Shown: positions 1-14,677 of the stretch, piece by piece
How the letters are laid out: every line of letters starts with the position of its first letter
How positions within the stretch are numbered: the stretch's first letter is position 1
Made by a program: the position numbers and the translations under genes
The notes under the pieces: model-generated
What the model was told of the DNA's origin: nothing
What the model saw: the letters and a program-made list of their open reading frames with translations, nothing else
Databases searched by the model: none
Assembly (NCBI GenBank): GCA_035041965.1
Contig: JAPYMA010000348.1
Coordinates: 28,434 to 92,433, forward strand
Direction: 5' to 3'
Length of the DNA stretch: 64,000 nt
DNA from: Anisakis pegreffii
Lineage: Eukaryota; Nematoda; Chromadorea; Rhabditida; Anisakidae

Positions 1-1344
1 TCGCATGACACTTACAATTAATAGATAACAAGAGCAGCAATCTTCACTACCTAGAATTGTAATGGAATGTTCACAACTTTGTGGGTAATCTGATGATAAA
101 CGTGTCTATGGAAGAAGAGGTGCTACAAGCAACCGCTCGAACTCTGAATGGGCTCGCCAGGCTTCACTGTGAGCTGGCGCAGTTCCGCGTTGCTAGACTA
201 AGCCCCATGCTGAACATCACAATCACTAGAATGCAGAAATAAAGCTCTGCTTGAAGGTGGTGAATAAGCGAACCATTTTTTCATGAACACCTTAATTATA
301 CCTTATGATATCTCGAAGCTGAAGAAAATGATTGCGAAATGTATCGTTTAGAATAAAATTAAATTGAGGATTTATTTTGAAGTGTCAATGTGCGAATAAG
401 CACGTTAAAAGATAAAACAAAACAAAGCCAAATTGAACCAATTCCACCTTATTTCGTTCTCAACATATGCCTCCGAAATGCTGAACAAGCGTTTGCATTG
501 TTCAAATCGAAACCAAATGAATTATAGGAAATAATAACCGGATATTGGTACTATTGCTAGGGAGCGTAGCCTCGGTCATACGGCCACACTAATCCCCGCA
601 AACTGCAATGAATGATTTGACAGTGGTTTCGCAAATTCGTCAAATCAGCTCTGAAACATTAGTGTGATTGCAACCTGATGGTAGCTGTGGCTTGAATCGT
701 TGGTTATACTCAACAGTTGGATTATCCTAATATGGGGTATTTCCGTCGAAAATTGATTCAGTTTGCATTGTGATAAAGCGATTCATCAGTAGTTCATTGA
801 TGAAAGTTTAGCATCGGACAAGTCATTAGCTGAACGAATGAAATGAATAAAGTTGAGCTGTTAGCTAAAGCTTCCTGCTTATCAACCATCATAAACACAG
901 TTTGTTTGGGAACAGAATGCACAAAAGGATTATTTAGGTTTGCAGTATATCTTTACAACAGATTCATGGTACATTAGTGAAAGATTTGTTTGTATTTGGT
1001 GAATGGGTGAAGACATTCGATATTTGTTAAGTGATTAATAATAACCATTGGCTTAACAGTGTCACTTGACGATGAAACATGCTAAAATAGTACAAATATT
1101 TGTTCAGTGACAAATATTATACTTGCTCGTTATATTATGAGCCTAAGCTAGAAGGGAGCAAATTTTCGTTTAGCTCCATCACAATAAATGACACATAAAC
1201 ATTCAATAGAGACCTGTACGATAGGTTGACGGTAGCTGTGGCTTGATTATGTTTTGAGGTCACTAGGATTGCTACTCGTACCAATACTAATTAATTTCTT
1301 TTGTTCTGAAGCTAGCAGTAAAAGGCAATTTGATGGCAACTGGT
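1..1344. other. Gene-free leading stretch
   Basis: No coding exon is recognised here. A 16-bp direct repeat, GGTAGCTGTGGCTTGA, occurs at 680-695 and again at 1231-1246. It could be a remnant of a dispersed repeat, since the decayed reverse transcriptase fragment lies just downstream. Confidence 0.5.
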
Positions 1345-1690
1345 CTATGAAATTAAATGTAGCTGTAAATTGTTGGAGAACGTGAAGATCTCAACATCAT
1401 TTGCAGACATGAAGCATAATGAATTTGAAGAAAAGCACCGTTTAGCAAGAATAAGAAAGTGAAGAGAACCTTGAGGAACACCACTGCTGATGTATTCTGA
1501 CGAACTGAATGAATCGGTAATTTGGAGTGACTGAAAGAGGTTCACAAGAAAGTGACGAATTCAACTGGTCAAACAACCTTGTATGCCATTCGCATGCTTG
1601 TAATTTTAAGTTTAATTTAGGTATGCATACCGAATCAAATGCTTTTTGGAATCAAAATATGCATGGGTCGGTGTAGCCTCTAAATGAGAG
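1345..1690 (-). pseudogene. Decayed non-LTR retrotransposon reverse transcriptase fragment
   Basis: Read on the minus strand, the conserved reverse transcriptase blocks appear in order but in shifting frames: a KAFDSV block at about 1640 (palm motif with its aspartate), an IPKL-type block just after it, then SSGVPQGS at about 1480 and a degraded A[DN]DV block (normally ADDV) at about 1410. At least two frameshifts, a stop codon upstream of the PQGS block and a deletion between PQGS and ANDV show it cannot encode a working enzyme. The motif style fits the CR1/jockey group of LINE elements. The family assignment rests on motif recognition only. It is probably one of several remnants of the same or related elements in this window (16.2 kb, 46.2 kb). 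Confidence 0.7.
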
Positions 1691-4421
1691 ACACAGTTTT
1701 GCTAGGATGAAAATGGAACTGTAACGATTAATCTCCTATCTAGAAAAGCACACTGGAAACGGGAAAACAGCTCATTCATTGTAAAATGGATTGTCAATTT
1801 GGCTGCAGTTATTTTCTGCAAACCTTCAGAAATTGAGCTGCTTAATAAGATGGGATGGTAGATTTATGGATTCATTTCACAACCTTTTCTGCGTATAAAT
1901 GTGATGATCGCTGATTTTCATCTCATGGACTGCTCAGTTGAGCAATATGATAACATTCAAGCGATACAGTAATTTAGATGAAATACTCAACACGTCGTTG
2001 TTATTATAAGGGAACGATAAAGTGTAACGTAGGCTGTTGTTGCCATATCAGTTGACTGCATTTCATCTTTGAATTTTGTTGTCATTGTCTGGTTATTTTC
2101 TTATTGTCGAAGCTTGTTTCGTTATTGGCTGGCGCTTATTGTTGTTGGAACGGTTATATGTTGTTGAATGATTCAATAATAATATTCAACTGTTTAAAGT
2201 TGCAATGGGGCTTTGGCTTTTCCCTTTACAATTGCAAATTTTGAGGAGAGAAAATTCCAAAACAGCAATAGCGATAGCGAACAGCGGACTAATCTTGCTT
2301 AATCAGCGGATCAGCGATAGCGTTTCGCTAGTGTTCTGGCGATAACAGCGATATGGCGTTTTTTTAGTGGAACTGACAGTTTCTAGTTCAGCGATAGCGA
2401 AGCTATCGTTTATCGATAGCGTGTTCATCCCTGATTCCTCTGAAAATTGGTGAAACTCTCAGTGGCAAAGAACTCATATCAGTTGGATAGTTTATCAGGT
2501 ATAAGGGTGATGCAAGCATCATTCGTATTCTATTGGAGGCACAAGCGGAGTGTCGGTATGTCGTCATAAGTGGCAAAATTGTTTCAAATATTATTCATCA
2601 TCATCCAAATGGAATGTACCTCCGTGTGCAGTATCTCGTTTCACTAAATTCCTTTCCAGTTCAGCTCCAAGCCATACGCATCGCAATCAGTTGACCCTAC
2701 GAAATATCACCAGTGTGATCTTCCGAATGACCTGTATCAGCAATGTCAATATTATCAAACTTTATTTAAAGGCAATCAGCTCCTGAACCGAAACACACAG
2801 TCATCACAGGTATTATTCATACAGCTTGAAAACGATCAATATGCAAATACTAGATCACGGTATAAGCCTAAGCTGAAGTACTTTAATTACATATTCAAAA
2901 TATCATAAGAGAACAACTATATCGTCCAAGTAAATATTGAAGTTGGAGCAAAAGCAGTAGCTTTTGAAAAAGTTGAAAAAAAACCAATTACAGCCGGAAA
3001 CTACAATTTAATTTTAGAGGTGGGATCGGAGCCCAACTTCTGAAATATTCAAAGTTGCCGTTGCAGCCAAACGTTTGAAAATTGCAAAGCCGAAGTCAAA
3101 AGTTCAAAAATGCGAAGCCTAAGCTGGGTCACTTCTTGTTTTTTCAAATAAGACATCACTACTCGTAATTAACTTACGAAATATTCGAATCAATGCATAT
3201 AAATTGAGTATTTTCAGAGGTTTTACCCTGGACAAAGTTAAACTTGTTAGTGTTTGAGGAGTAGGGGGGAATGTACACAAGCAAGAGTGAACTTTCAAAT
3301 TTATTAGCAGAATATGTTGAATAAACGAGAAAAAAGTGTTTATAAGTAAGCAATAAATGGTTCGAATTCAATCTATGGTCGTGGTTTTCGGATGCAACTT
3401 GACGGAACGAATGAATTCGTTCATCAGTTGATGTTACTTTTGTATTCTCATATCTTTACTAGATGAAAGTTCGAAAGCGATCTTTACGACCCGATCATTC
3501 AGCGTACAGTTGATTCTTATCTCAACGTAAAATTGCACGTATTTAGGGAGTAAAACGAACGACAATCCAAAATAAATACACATTTCTTGCTCAAATACGA
3601 GTTGAAGATATCAAAATAACGGTACGTAAAAACATGCGGTTTTTCAGTTCGTTAGCGATTTCTTCATGAGAAATCCTTATTATTTCATATTCGAATTGAT
3701 TTTTGCTATAATAATAATAACAATAATAATAATAATGTGTCATGCACTTCGCGTACTCCCTTACCTATCCATCAAATATCATAATCAAGTTCATTTATAA
3801 TAAGTTTCGAATATCAATCAGAAACAAAAATGGTCAGTTTTACAGATAAGCGAATGTTTCTTCATGAATCCAACTTTTCACACATATCCACCGATTTCAA
3901 CTCTTACATGTATAACAAACTTCATGCTTTATGTTCCGCTATTGAATGGAATCAGCGAAGAAATAAAAACGAATCAAGTAGATTCTTCAATGAAACAATC
4001 ACTTCGGTTACACGAGCACAACAATTGCGAATTCAATATTTAACGTATTTAATAAATGCAAAATTTTCAAAATTTCAGCATCAAAAAAGATTGAACCCTT
4101 TGTCAAAGAACTTAAAAACTAAGAACACATAAGCACAACGACTATATAAAACGAGTGAATTAACAACGATGACAAATAAGACGAATGATAATGAAATAAA
4201 ACGTGAATCAATCACAAGTGAAATAAACCTCATTGTTGAAGAAACACGAAACAAACCACATGATCCGAATTGCCCATCAATCAAATACCTTCTGAGTAAA
4301 ATCAGCACGAGAAGTGTAATCAAAATTGTAACAAAACAACTTCACACAACTAGTAACCTATAAAACAGAGTTGGCATCAGTTAGCATCACTCCACTCCTC
4401 ACTGTTTAACAACCACCAAAA
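1691..4421. other. Intergenic stretch downstream of ARP3
   Basis: No recognisable exon. It contains an AGCGATAGCG-rich block (2264-2421) and an AAT-type trinucleotide run (about 3708-3736). A 100-codon ORF at 3830-4132 (+) matches no family I know and may be chance. Confidence 0.4.
2264..2421. repeat. Degenerate AGCGATAGCG repeat cluster
   Basis: The 10-mer AGCGATAGCG or a one-base variant recurs around 2270, 2313, 2390 and 2412, with reversed forms (CGCTAT, GCTATCG) between them. Spacing is irregular, so it is a clustered motif rather than a clean tandem array. Confidence 0.5.
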
Positions 4422-6974
<2,553 letters not shown>

Positions 6975-7864
6975 GTGGCAAACCGAAATCGTCCTCACCT
7001 CACTCCCTCTACAGTGCTTGTCTTAATCAGACACAAAATGTAATCTAAAAATGCGAACATACTAGCAATGAACACACAAAACCGGCACAAAGCATAAGCA
7101 GAGCACTAAACAACTTATCAATAAGACGCACAAGTTTCATTCGCACCACAACTCTTCAAACGAACCAAATAAATTCCTTTCTGAAAAGCCGCGACGATCT
7201 TCTCAAAACTGTTCTTCTTCAAGAGATCATCACAATTCATGATTCAACAACTACCGTATTTTTCAAAAATTCAACTCTCACTTTAAGACGAAATTGCATA
7301 AGCCGTTATCTATCGAAACGTTAGTCGAGCGATTTACACACAAATAGTTACAATGTGACAGCAACTCTAGTCAATTGAGAACGCTTTTATGAAACAAACC
7401 AGTCCAAAATCATCAATGAATTCCCTATAAATGTTCGTCACGAAACTTGCTATTATAAAGATGTTTGGAAATCATTATATGTTTGTGATTGAGCAAATTT
7501 GATGCAAACCACTATTGAATTCTAACCGAAAACTTAATTTATGCTTTCAATCAGCACAATTTTATGTTTTAATCTGACCCACTCTTCGCAACAATCAAGA
7601 ACCTTCAGAGCAGTTAACAATTAAGCGAACTGCGTATCTTCGTTTCAGATAAACAAATAAGAATGCTGAACTTCATAACTGTTCAAATATAACAACTCTT
7701 CGCGTTCAACTGAACAAAATATACAATTTTATTGATCACACAGGCTGATAGTCAAGACTGCAACACAAAATAATAATATTAATAATAATGTTAGCAATAT
7801 TAATAATAATCTTCTACAGATGACCAATACAAATATAAGCAGAAAGAGCATGAATCGAAGTGAT
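6975..7864. other. Spacer between SDHAF4 and ARP3
   Basis: No exon is seen. It includes an AATAAA signal on the minus strand (7728-7733) about 130 bp past the SDHAF4 stop. The rest would be ARP3 promoter or 5' UTR. Confidence 0.4.
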
Positions 7865-8155
7865 TCAGAAGTCTGAAACACGTCCTTTGCGTTCCCAATC
7901 ACCGTATCTGGTTGGTTCAGGACCGGCCGGACCATTAATTTCACCAGTTACCGGGTTAACACCTCCTGGATGACGTGGCAAATAAGGGTCTTCATAGGGT
8001 TTCTCCATTACATCGTCCAATTTTCCTTTCGGTGTTTTCTTTTTGACGATATCCTCAGCACTTATCTTGCCTTTCTTTACTTTGGCATCACTCGATAACG
8101 AACGCACTATGCGCACACCCAATACATCACATTCATACAGTGCTCGTCGAAGCAT
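7865..8155 (-). CDS. SDHAF4: Succinate dehydrogenase assembly factor 4 (SDHAF4)
   Basis: SDHAF4 is a small mitochondrial matrix chaperone that binds flavinylated SDHA during assembly of respiratory complex II. This is a single-exon ORF of 96 residues. The C-terminal half carries the family signature: [17 protein letters not shown], then [17 protein letters not shown] and a terminal DF. The N-terminal 25 residues are rich in arginine and serine and lack acidic clusters (MLRRAL..., [10 protein letters not shown]), as expected for a mitochondrial presequence. The ATG at 8155 is the only start giving a presequence. An acceptor-like AATTTACAG lies about 24 bp upstream and could be a trans-splice site, which is inference. 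A minus-strand AATAAA at 7728-7733 is a likely poly(A) signal. Confidence 0.93.
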   Translation of the reverse strand: MLRRALYECDVLGVRIVRSLSSDAKVKKGKISAEDIVKKKTPKGKLDDVMEKPYEDPYLPRHPGGVNPVTGEINGPAGPEPTRYGDWERKGRVSDF

Positions 8156-8806
8156 TTCTTTTATTGATCACTTTCCACTGTAAATTTTTTTATTCAAATG
8201 GTGATCACCCGTAAACTTTATCAATTTCATAATAACATTTCTATCAACAACCCATACAAACTCTCACGTTAATATCCTCTCTACTTTTGAGCAAAATGAT
8301 GACTGATTTAAAAAAAAAAAAACAAAGTTTTTGTCCAGAAAGTAAATAAGTGAGACAACCGACCTGTCAAACCAAATTAAAAATGCTACTGAAGTTGTTC
8401 GGATGTTTCGTCAAAATCAAACTGATCTTTGCTTAACTGGCGCAGTTTGACCGCTCTAAAACGTCTTGAGTTGCTTGCCAATTGAAGCTTTATCAAGTTA
8501 TGCAATAAAATGGAAACAGTAGTTGAAATTACAACTTCATTTGATATCTATCCGTGTATTCAACTTATATTCAAGATTCACCAGTCGTTTACATCTAAGT
8601 TAAACTGAACTCTACACGAACTGAAAGGGGGTTTTATTGAAATTATTGAGAAAGATTAATTAATGAAAGTATTCAGTGGATGCGACGTAACGTTATTGAA
8701 AAATGAAACGAACAAATTAAGTGAGAATATGTTTATGCGAACATCTGTCAATTACAATACACAAAAGCAACTTGTTCGTAACGCAATCATGAATACTCAT
8801 CGTTCG
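8156..8806. other. Spacer between PSMG4 and SDHAF4
   Basis: No exon recognised. It would contain the 3' UTR of PSMG4 and the 5' region of SDHAF4 (both minus strand). Confidence 0.4.
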
Positions 8807-9237
8807 TCAGCTAGCAATACCATAAAAATCCTTATTCGATGCCACATCCTCTGCGATACCTTTGACCACATCTGACCACAACTCGTTATCTTCTGTGCTC
8901 AGATCTGTTGAGAAGAACACCTCAAAGTGAATATTTATGTACGCCGATATATCTAATAACCAACAAATAATAAACCAACAAAACAATCTCAGGTATTCAC
9001 CTGTTTTTGGGGGAATAGCTTGCTGATAGTGGATGTGATTGAATCAACTGGAAATGTGGCACGCATAGTTGCAGCATCGTCTAACAGGATGGCGCTTCTG
9101 GATGCGAACGCAAAGCCAAGCGAATCGACTCGTCGATGATCCCCTACCCAAATCAGGATGCAATCCTTTAAAACAACACTTTGCATCGCAACCACTCGTT
9201 GCTTGGCTACATTCAACTGCTTCGTTCTTGAACACAT
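8807..9237 (-). CDS. PSMG4: Proteasome assembly chaperone 4 (PSMG4/PAC4)
   Basis: PSMG4 pairs with PSMG3 to assist assembly of the alpha ring of the 20S proteasome. Two exons, 9001-9237 and 8807-8920, are joined by an 80-bp intron in phase 0 (donor GTGAAT, acceptor TTTGAG) and give 116 residues, against about 123 in mammals. The protein shows the family core: VVLKDCILIWVG, then a short SLGFAFASR segment, a serine/threonine-rich middle, and SKLFPQKQ joined across the intron to VFFSTDLS, matching the family's kkt-kQVFvSynL strand. The second exon ends in an acidic helix and a TGA stop. The ATG at 9237 is the first in frame after a stop. Homologues have a slightly different N-terminus, so a further upstream coding exon cannot be excluded. 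The small exons make this gene easy to overlook. Confidence 0.8.
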
Positions 9238-10474
9238 CTTCCCTCAAAACGCATTTCATTTCATATCGTATCACACACCTACCCAACCCCAACGCTTCAT
9301 TGTGCACAATACAAATATACTCTTGTCAAACACAAACACTTGAACAATGAAACAAGTTCAAAAGCAGACAGCAGCTGTGTTTGAACAGTTTATCACAGAA
9401 AAACAAAAAAATGAACAAGCGCAACATAATGAACGCAACGCGACGGCCGATGTATTTGACAAAGAATTAGAATCATTAGTTCATAAATGAAAACAGATGA
9501 ATGAATATCCATAAAACAATATAACAAATTATCAGACATTCTCAAAAGTAACAACAAAATTCGATCATTCTTCATTATGTTTCAATTCCATCGCAGAAAT
9601 TCTGCTGAATCAAATAACTTAACAAACAAAATAACAGTAAACTTTGTCCAAAAAAACAAAAAACAAATCGAAAACAAATAGACTATCAAATTTTTACAAT
9701 ATTCATCCTAATAACGATTTGTGGATCCGTCTATCAGAATATCTTTCAATCTCTCTCACAGATATACTCTTGCAATCTCACAAAAAACACAATCAACAAA
9801 TAATTACATCTAAAAATGAACAACTTATCAACTAATTATCCCGACCATCCATAAAATTGATGATAAAAGTTACTAGTGAACTTTTCAAACGAAGACGATC
9901 ATTTTACTTGGATCATCGTACATGCATCACATCAAACAAACACGTATCACATTCCACGTGAATGATCAAATCATAAATTAGCAAACAACAAAAATTACAA
10001 ACGTGTTAACGACCAAAACCGAAACAAGTCGAATGAGCAAAAAGTAAACGAAAAAGTAACAATAAAACTTCAATAAAAACTGACAATCATTCATTGGACT
10101 GCACACTTCAAAATGTTACATATATATATACACACAAAAAAACATAACGTCCCTTTCAACAATACATATCATGATATCCCCTTTGCCCACTACCAAAGTC
10201 CTATCTGAGCCGCGAACAAAACTATCAACCAAACCAAACCAAACCGAAACGACACGCTCATACATATCTACTTTTAATAAATAAATTCTACCACCCATCA
10301 TTCATCATTTAGCTGCACTAAAAATAATACATTCTGACAAAAGATAACTTCTTTTTCAGCAAAAAAAAACTGATATCAGACGAACGAAGAGTTGATGTGT
10401 TAATCGGAAGAAAGAGCACACAGTTGGAGAAGATATACCCAACTGATCAACATTTATGGGTTGCTATTTGATGA
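9238..10474. other. Spacer between the ORP gene and PSMG4
   Basis: Very AT-rich, no recognisable exon. It has short A-tract and TA-rich runs, such as 10118-10133. It should contain the ORP 3' UTR. Confidence 0.4.
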
Positions 10475-13400
10475 TTATTGAAAGCTCAATGCATCCTTAT
10501 ACAACCAATCATCACCTTCAGCCACAAACAACGTTGGCTCATACTTGACACCGTTCTCCTGCAATCATCAACAAAGGTTACAACTGAACACTAGTGCTCA
10601 ACGAATAATGAGATGTTGTCGTGCTTCATAATGAAACTATCAAAACTTGATGTATGAAAACTAATAATAAAATAATGAACTTCATAATGAAATAGTCACC
10701 TGGCGTTGTCGTGCTTCATCTCGCTGTCGTTGCTCAATCCAACGTTTTGCGTTCGTCGCTAAGGTGATACAATTTCGTTTCAGACCAACCGTTACGTGCC
10801 TCCACAAACGACGTGACTCACGCTCACCTTGTTCCATCACTCGCACACATTCCTTTGTTAAAATCACATTAAGCACCATTATTCCAGTTATTGCTTTTCA
10901 ATAACAAAACAATTACGTTCATAAAACAGTACTTCAACCTTAACGAGAATATGAGAAATTAATTTTAATAAGAACATTAAAATTTGCAATAGGCTGCTAA
11001 AAAGAATCAATGCAACAACAAAACCTTTTTGCTTTCGGTCTTCTCTTTGACATCAATGAAAACATACTCATCACCATTCAACGGTCGCGCGTACATCGTA
11101 CCATTCCATTCACCTTTTATATTCAGTATTGACTTTTTGAAGCCGACTCGATAGATGTTCGCATTTATTCGATGTGCTTTACCACCAAAGAAAGGCTTCG
11201 TTAAGAACTCAATGTCGGCGCAATAACCCGTCTTCGGACAACTAACTGTTACCTGAGCATCGTAGACTCTTCGTTTCATTAGTACACAACAATGGGCGTG
11301 CACTTGGTAGAGCAACGCTACCTTCAACTGAATCCAAACAGATCAACTCAACAGCCATACGTACGAACGTACAATATCAACCGGTTCGTTTACCGAACCA
11401 TGATGCGAACAAACAACGACTGTACCTTTTCAGATGCATTGTCTGTGCAAACTGATTCAGCTTTGCAAATAAGACCTCAGTAAGTGTCTCAGTACGACGT
11501 CAAAAAATATCTTAACTTGACAAGTCAATCAACTTACATCATCCAATAATAAAATAACAACTAAAATAAGAAGCAAAGAAGTGAATGAACAAACTTTTCC
11601 ACCAAGTTCAACCCATGGTGTACTCATTATGGATCTACCATACCCATTTGGGAACGTCACCGTATACTCTTCATCAAATTCATGTAACTTCACTGTAGCC
11701 CAGCCTACATTTGCCACTCCTACAAGATCTTATGTACTTAAAACATATATTTGCATGCATATAGGTACACAATCTTTAAATCGAATAATAGGCTCAAAAC
11801 TTGAATTTATACAAAATATGTAAATATTACCGATCGAGAGACCAAGAAATGACGATTTGGTCCAAATATGTGCATTAATTGAAATCTTTTTGGAAGGTAA
11901 TTCAGCATAAAATGCCGATATAGGCGGATGATGACTGACTTGTTCAGCTATGAACGTCAACTGGTTGACGTCTGAGCCAGGGAACGGACCTCGACACGTT
12001 TTCTGACCACTGGATGCCAACTGAGGTACATTCCATCGACCTAAAATAACACTGTTTTGTCGATAAAGCTGACGTCAAACAATCAATATCGCTATTTTAT
12101 TGAATTAACGTAAATATAAGTCCTGTCTTAATTGACAAAATAATTGCTGAGCAATTCTGAAGAACTGAGTGAACAGAAAAACAAACAGTGATGAATGCCA
12201 AAATGATTGATAAAAACGAAATCAACGACGTACATCGAAAGGTTTCGCCAAGAATCGGATTATATGGCTTCTTGGCAACACCACTCTTACGAGCTGCGTA
12301 GAATGCACCAAGATAATAACGAACAACAGCGATGAATCGATCTTCAGGTGACGCTAGATCACACGCTACAACAAAACTATCCGGATGTGCAAAGAAGTCG
12401 GCATACATCTCCAATAATGATCGACGTTCCAGTATGAACGTTGGTAATGTAACTTTTGTTAAATCCATTCCAACGCTCACCTCAAAATACTTATTTAAAC
12501 AACTGTTCGTTCACGAGTCAGAAATAAAACGCTTTTGTTTGATACACTGGACTGAAATGAGAATATGGCAATATTTATTCACTGCTGACATTTTCGCCAT
12601 AGAACAACAACTGGTCACGGTCGAACGGGAGATTACTGTCGAACGCACGGGAGAGACTAAGCCACATTGCAACGAAAAACGAATGGGAGATTGTTGCTTC
12701 GTATATTCCGCTCATGTAAAGGAATTAAACGGGCCAGTCGTTGCGTAAAGGAATCATTGGAAATAGCTTTAGCATGCGTCCCTCAACACATAAACATCAG
12801 CTTTTCCTAAGAATCACATATTTCTTTGGAACCTTCCTATCTTGTTGCCATTACATGCATACATCTTTAATTATTCTATTTGTACTTCTGTTTCGACTCT
12901 AGCTTAAAAAAACAATACGCTAGCACTGATAAACATTACCTACTCCTATTTCAGTCCACCACAGAGACGATCTCAACCGGAAATCGTTGTATATCTGATT
13001 ATTCTCGAAAAGTAGCGAGCTGCTTGTTCATCATCCCATAACCATATATCATGAATCAAGAAAACAAAGTGAATGATACTTGTGAAAGGAGATGCATAAG
13101 CACAGAACCGTGTTGTTGCTGAACGTTACCAACATCAGTCTCTTCAGTATCATCATATAAAGCATCGAAATCCTCCTCTTCATCTCCATAACTCACTCCA
13201 GTAACACTCCCCTTCGACTTATTCACCACATTCTCACTCTCAATCACTTCTTCCAAAGGACTTTCCGCATCAAAAAATTCTTCCTCACTACTCGAATACG
13301 ACAACGGAGCAATTATGTCGACAATATCACTCTAAAACAAACACCATCACTTCATTAATACTGACCACATCAATAATAAATAACTAAACCTTATTCGATG

Positions 13401-14677
13401 TTTTCAGCTGTAGTTCATCCACATCCTCACTGTCACCATCCTGTGCAGTGTCTGAGAACGACACTGCTTCTACACTATTTCTGGCCATTTGTAATAAAAT
13501 CACCGCGTGTTTTACTGTATCGAGAAGACGTTTGGCCGATCGCAACAATTCTTCAACCGTATTTTTGGTTTGCCCCTCTGCTTTACTGGCAAAACTTTCT
13601 AATTCCTTCACCTATAATCATTATCCTAAAGTTGCATTCACATACAACATGTCAATATTTCACACTGCTGATAAGATTATGCATCTTCTCATCGTTTGGC
13701 AGACGTTGTGCATTAACAAAAAATAATAGCGTTTACTTTTGATGGTCGAGAGTAGATAAATTTTTGAAACAGTCCGAAATAAATACATAAGAATACATCA
13801 TTTACTAAGGAAGTGATGCAGTGTAGAGACATACGAACAGTATGTGTTGATTATCTAACGGTTTATAAAACTGTTTAACATACGCGTATTCATTAAAACA
13901 TACATCATGATTTATGAAAAACAAAACACATCAATCAATAATTGCAATTTTCATCAAAGCTTGATGACGTTATCTTGCCCATAAAAGAGTTGATAGGCAT
14001 TGAACGATAATAACGAAAAGTATCAAAAGTGGAATACTGGAAAAGCAATAAAGATGACAACTAACTTCAGTTATCATATCCTGAAGATGTTTATCTGCTT
14101 CGATAATCTTCGCTTTCAAAGTGTTCATTGTAGATGTTTGTTGACGTGGTCGGTAATATCCACTGTATCGATGAATCACTTCTTCCAATGCTCTCACCCA
14201 ACTATCACGTTCCTTGCGATCACGACCCTAGCAATTTTATTCATTCATTCATTTTGGATTCATTAAACTCATTATCGAAGTCGACGAGCGTTCATTTATT
14301 TATTTACCTTCACTTATGCATCATTCCATTCAAATGTTGTTTGAATTCTCTTCCTCTCAAAAAATTTTGACGGTTGGGTATTTATCTGAATTCTCTTCCT
14401 TTCTCTCAATAAAGGGTTGGATATTTGAAGAGAAGATAAGAAAATAGCGACTGACTTGCATATGGAATGTTTTGTTATCAACAGTGATGGTGAATAAAGA
14501 AGTGTTTTCGGCGTCAATCCCAATCGCAGCACCCCTCAAACGAATACAGCCTCGCTGCTGACGTCTCATCATCTTGTCTTTTGACGTATAATAACATAAC
14601 GTATCATCGCCAAGTACAAACCATCTATACTGCCATCCGTGAACCACATTGGTCCACTTCGACAGTGGACCTTCCAT
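10475..14677 (-). CDS. OSBPL9: Oxysterol-binding protein-related protein, ORP9/10/11 type
   Basis: Lipid-transfer protein acting at ER-Golgi or endosome contact sites; relatives exchange sterol or phosphatidylserine for PI4P. Ten exons join in phase: 14456-14677, 14066-14227, 13390-13611, 13080-13331, 12234-12480, 11831-12040, 11595-11719, 11025-11252, 10700-10852 and 10475-10558. They give 634 residues. Residues 1-95 form a PH domain starting [20 protein letters not shown]. Residues 105-200 are a predicted coiled region. Residues 215-226 contain an acidic run then EFFDAES, an FFAT-like motif for VAP binding. The ORD follows, with the family fingerprint EQVSHHPP at 401-408 and [28 protein letters not shown] and [10 protein letters not shown] after it. 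The C-terminus ends with the [11 protein letters not shown] helix and the short [10 protein letters not shown] tail exon. Two acceptors are unusual (TTTTGAG before 12480, AACAAAG before 10852). Assignment within ORP9/10/11 is by overall architecture, not by phylogeny. Confidence 0.94.

Noticed and set aside
3830..4132. 100-codon plus-strand ORF beyond the ARP3 3' end
   Set aside because: Asn/Lys/Ser-rich as expected from AT-rich DNA; no domain and no splice context.
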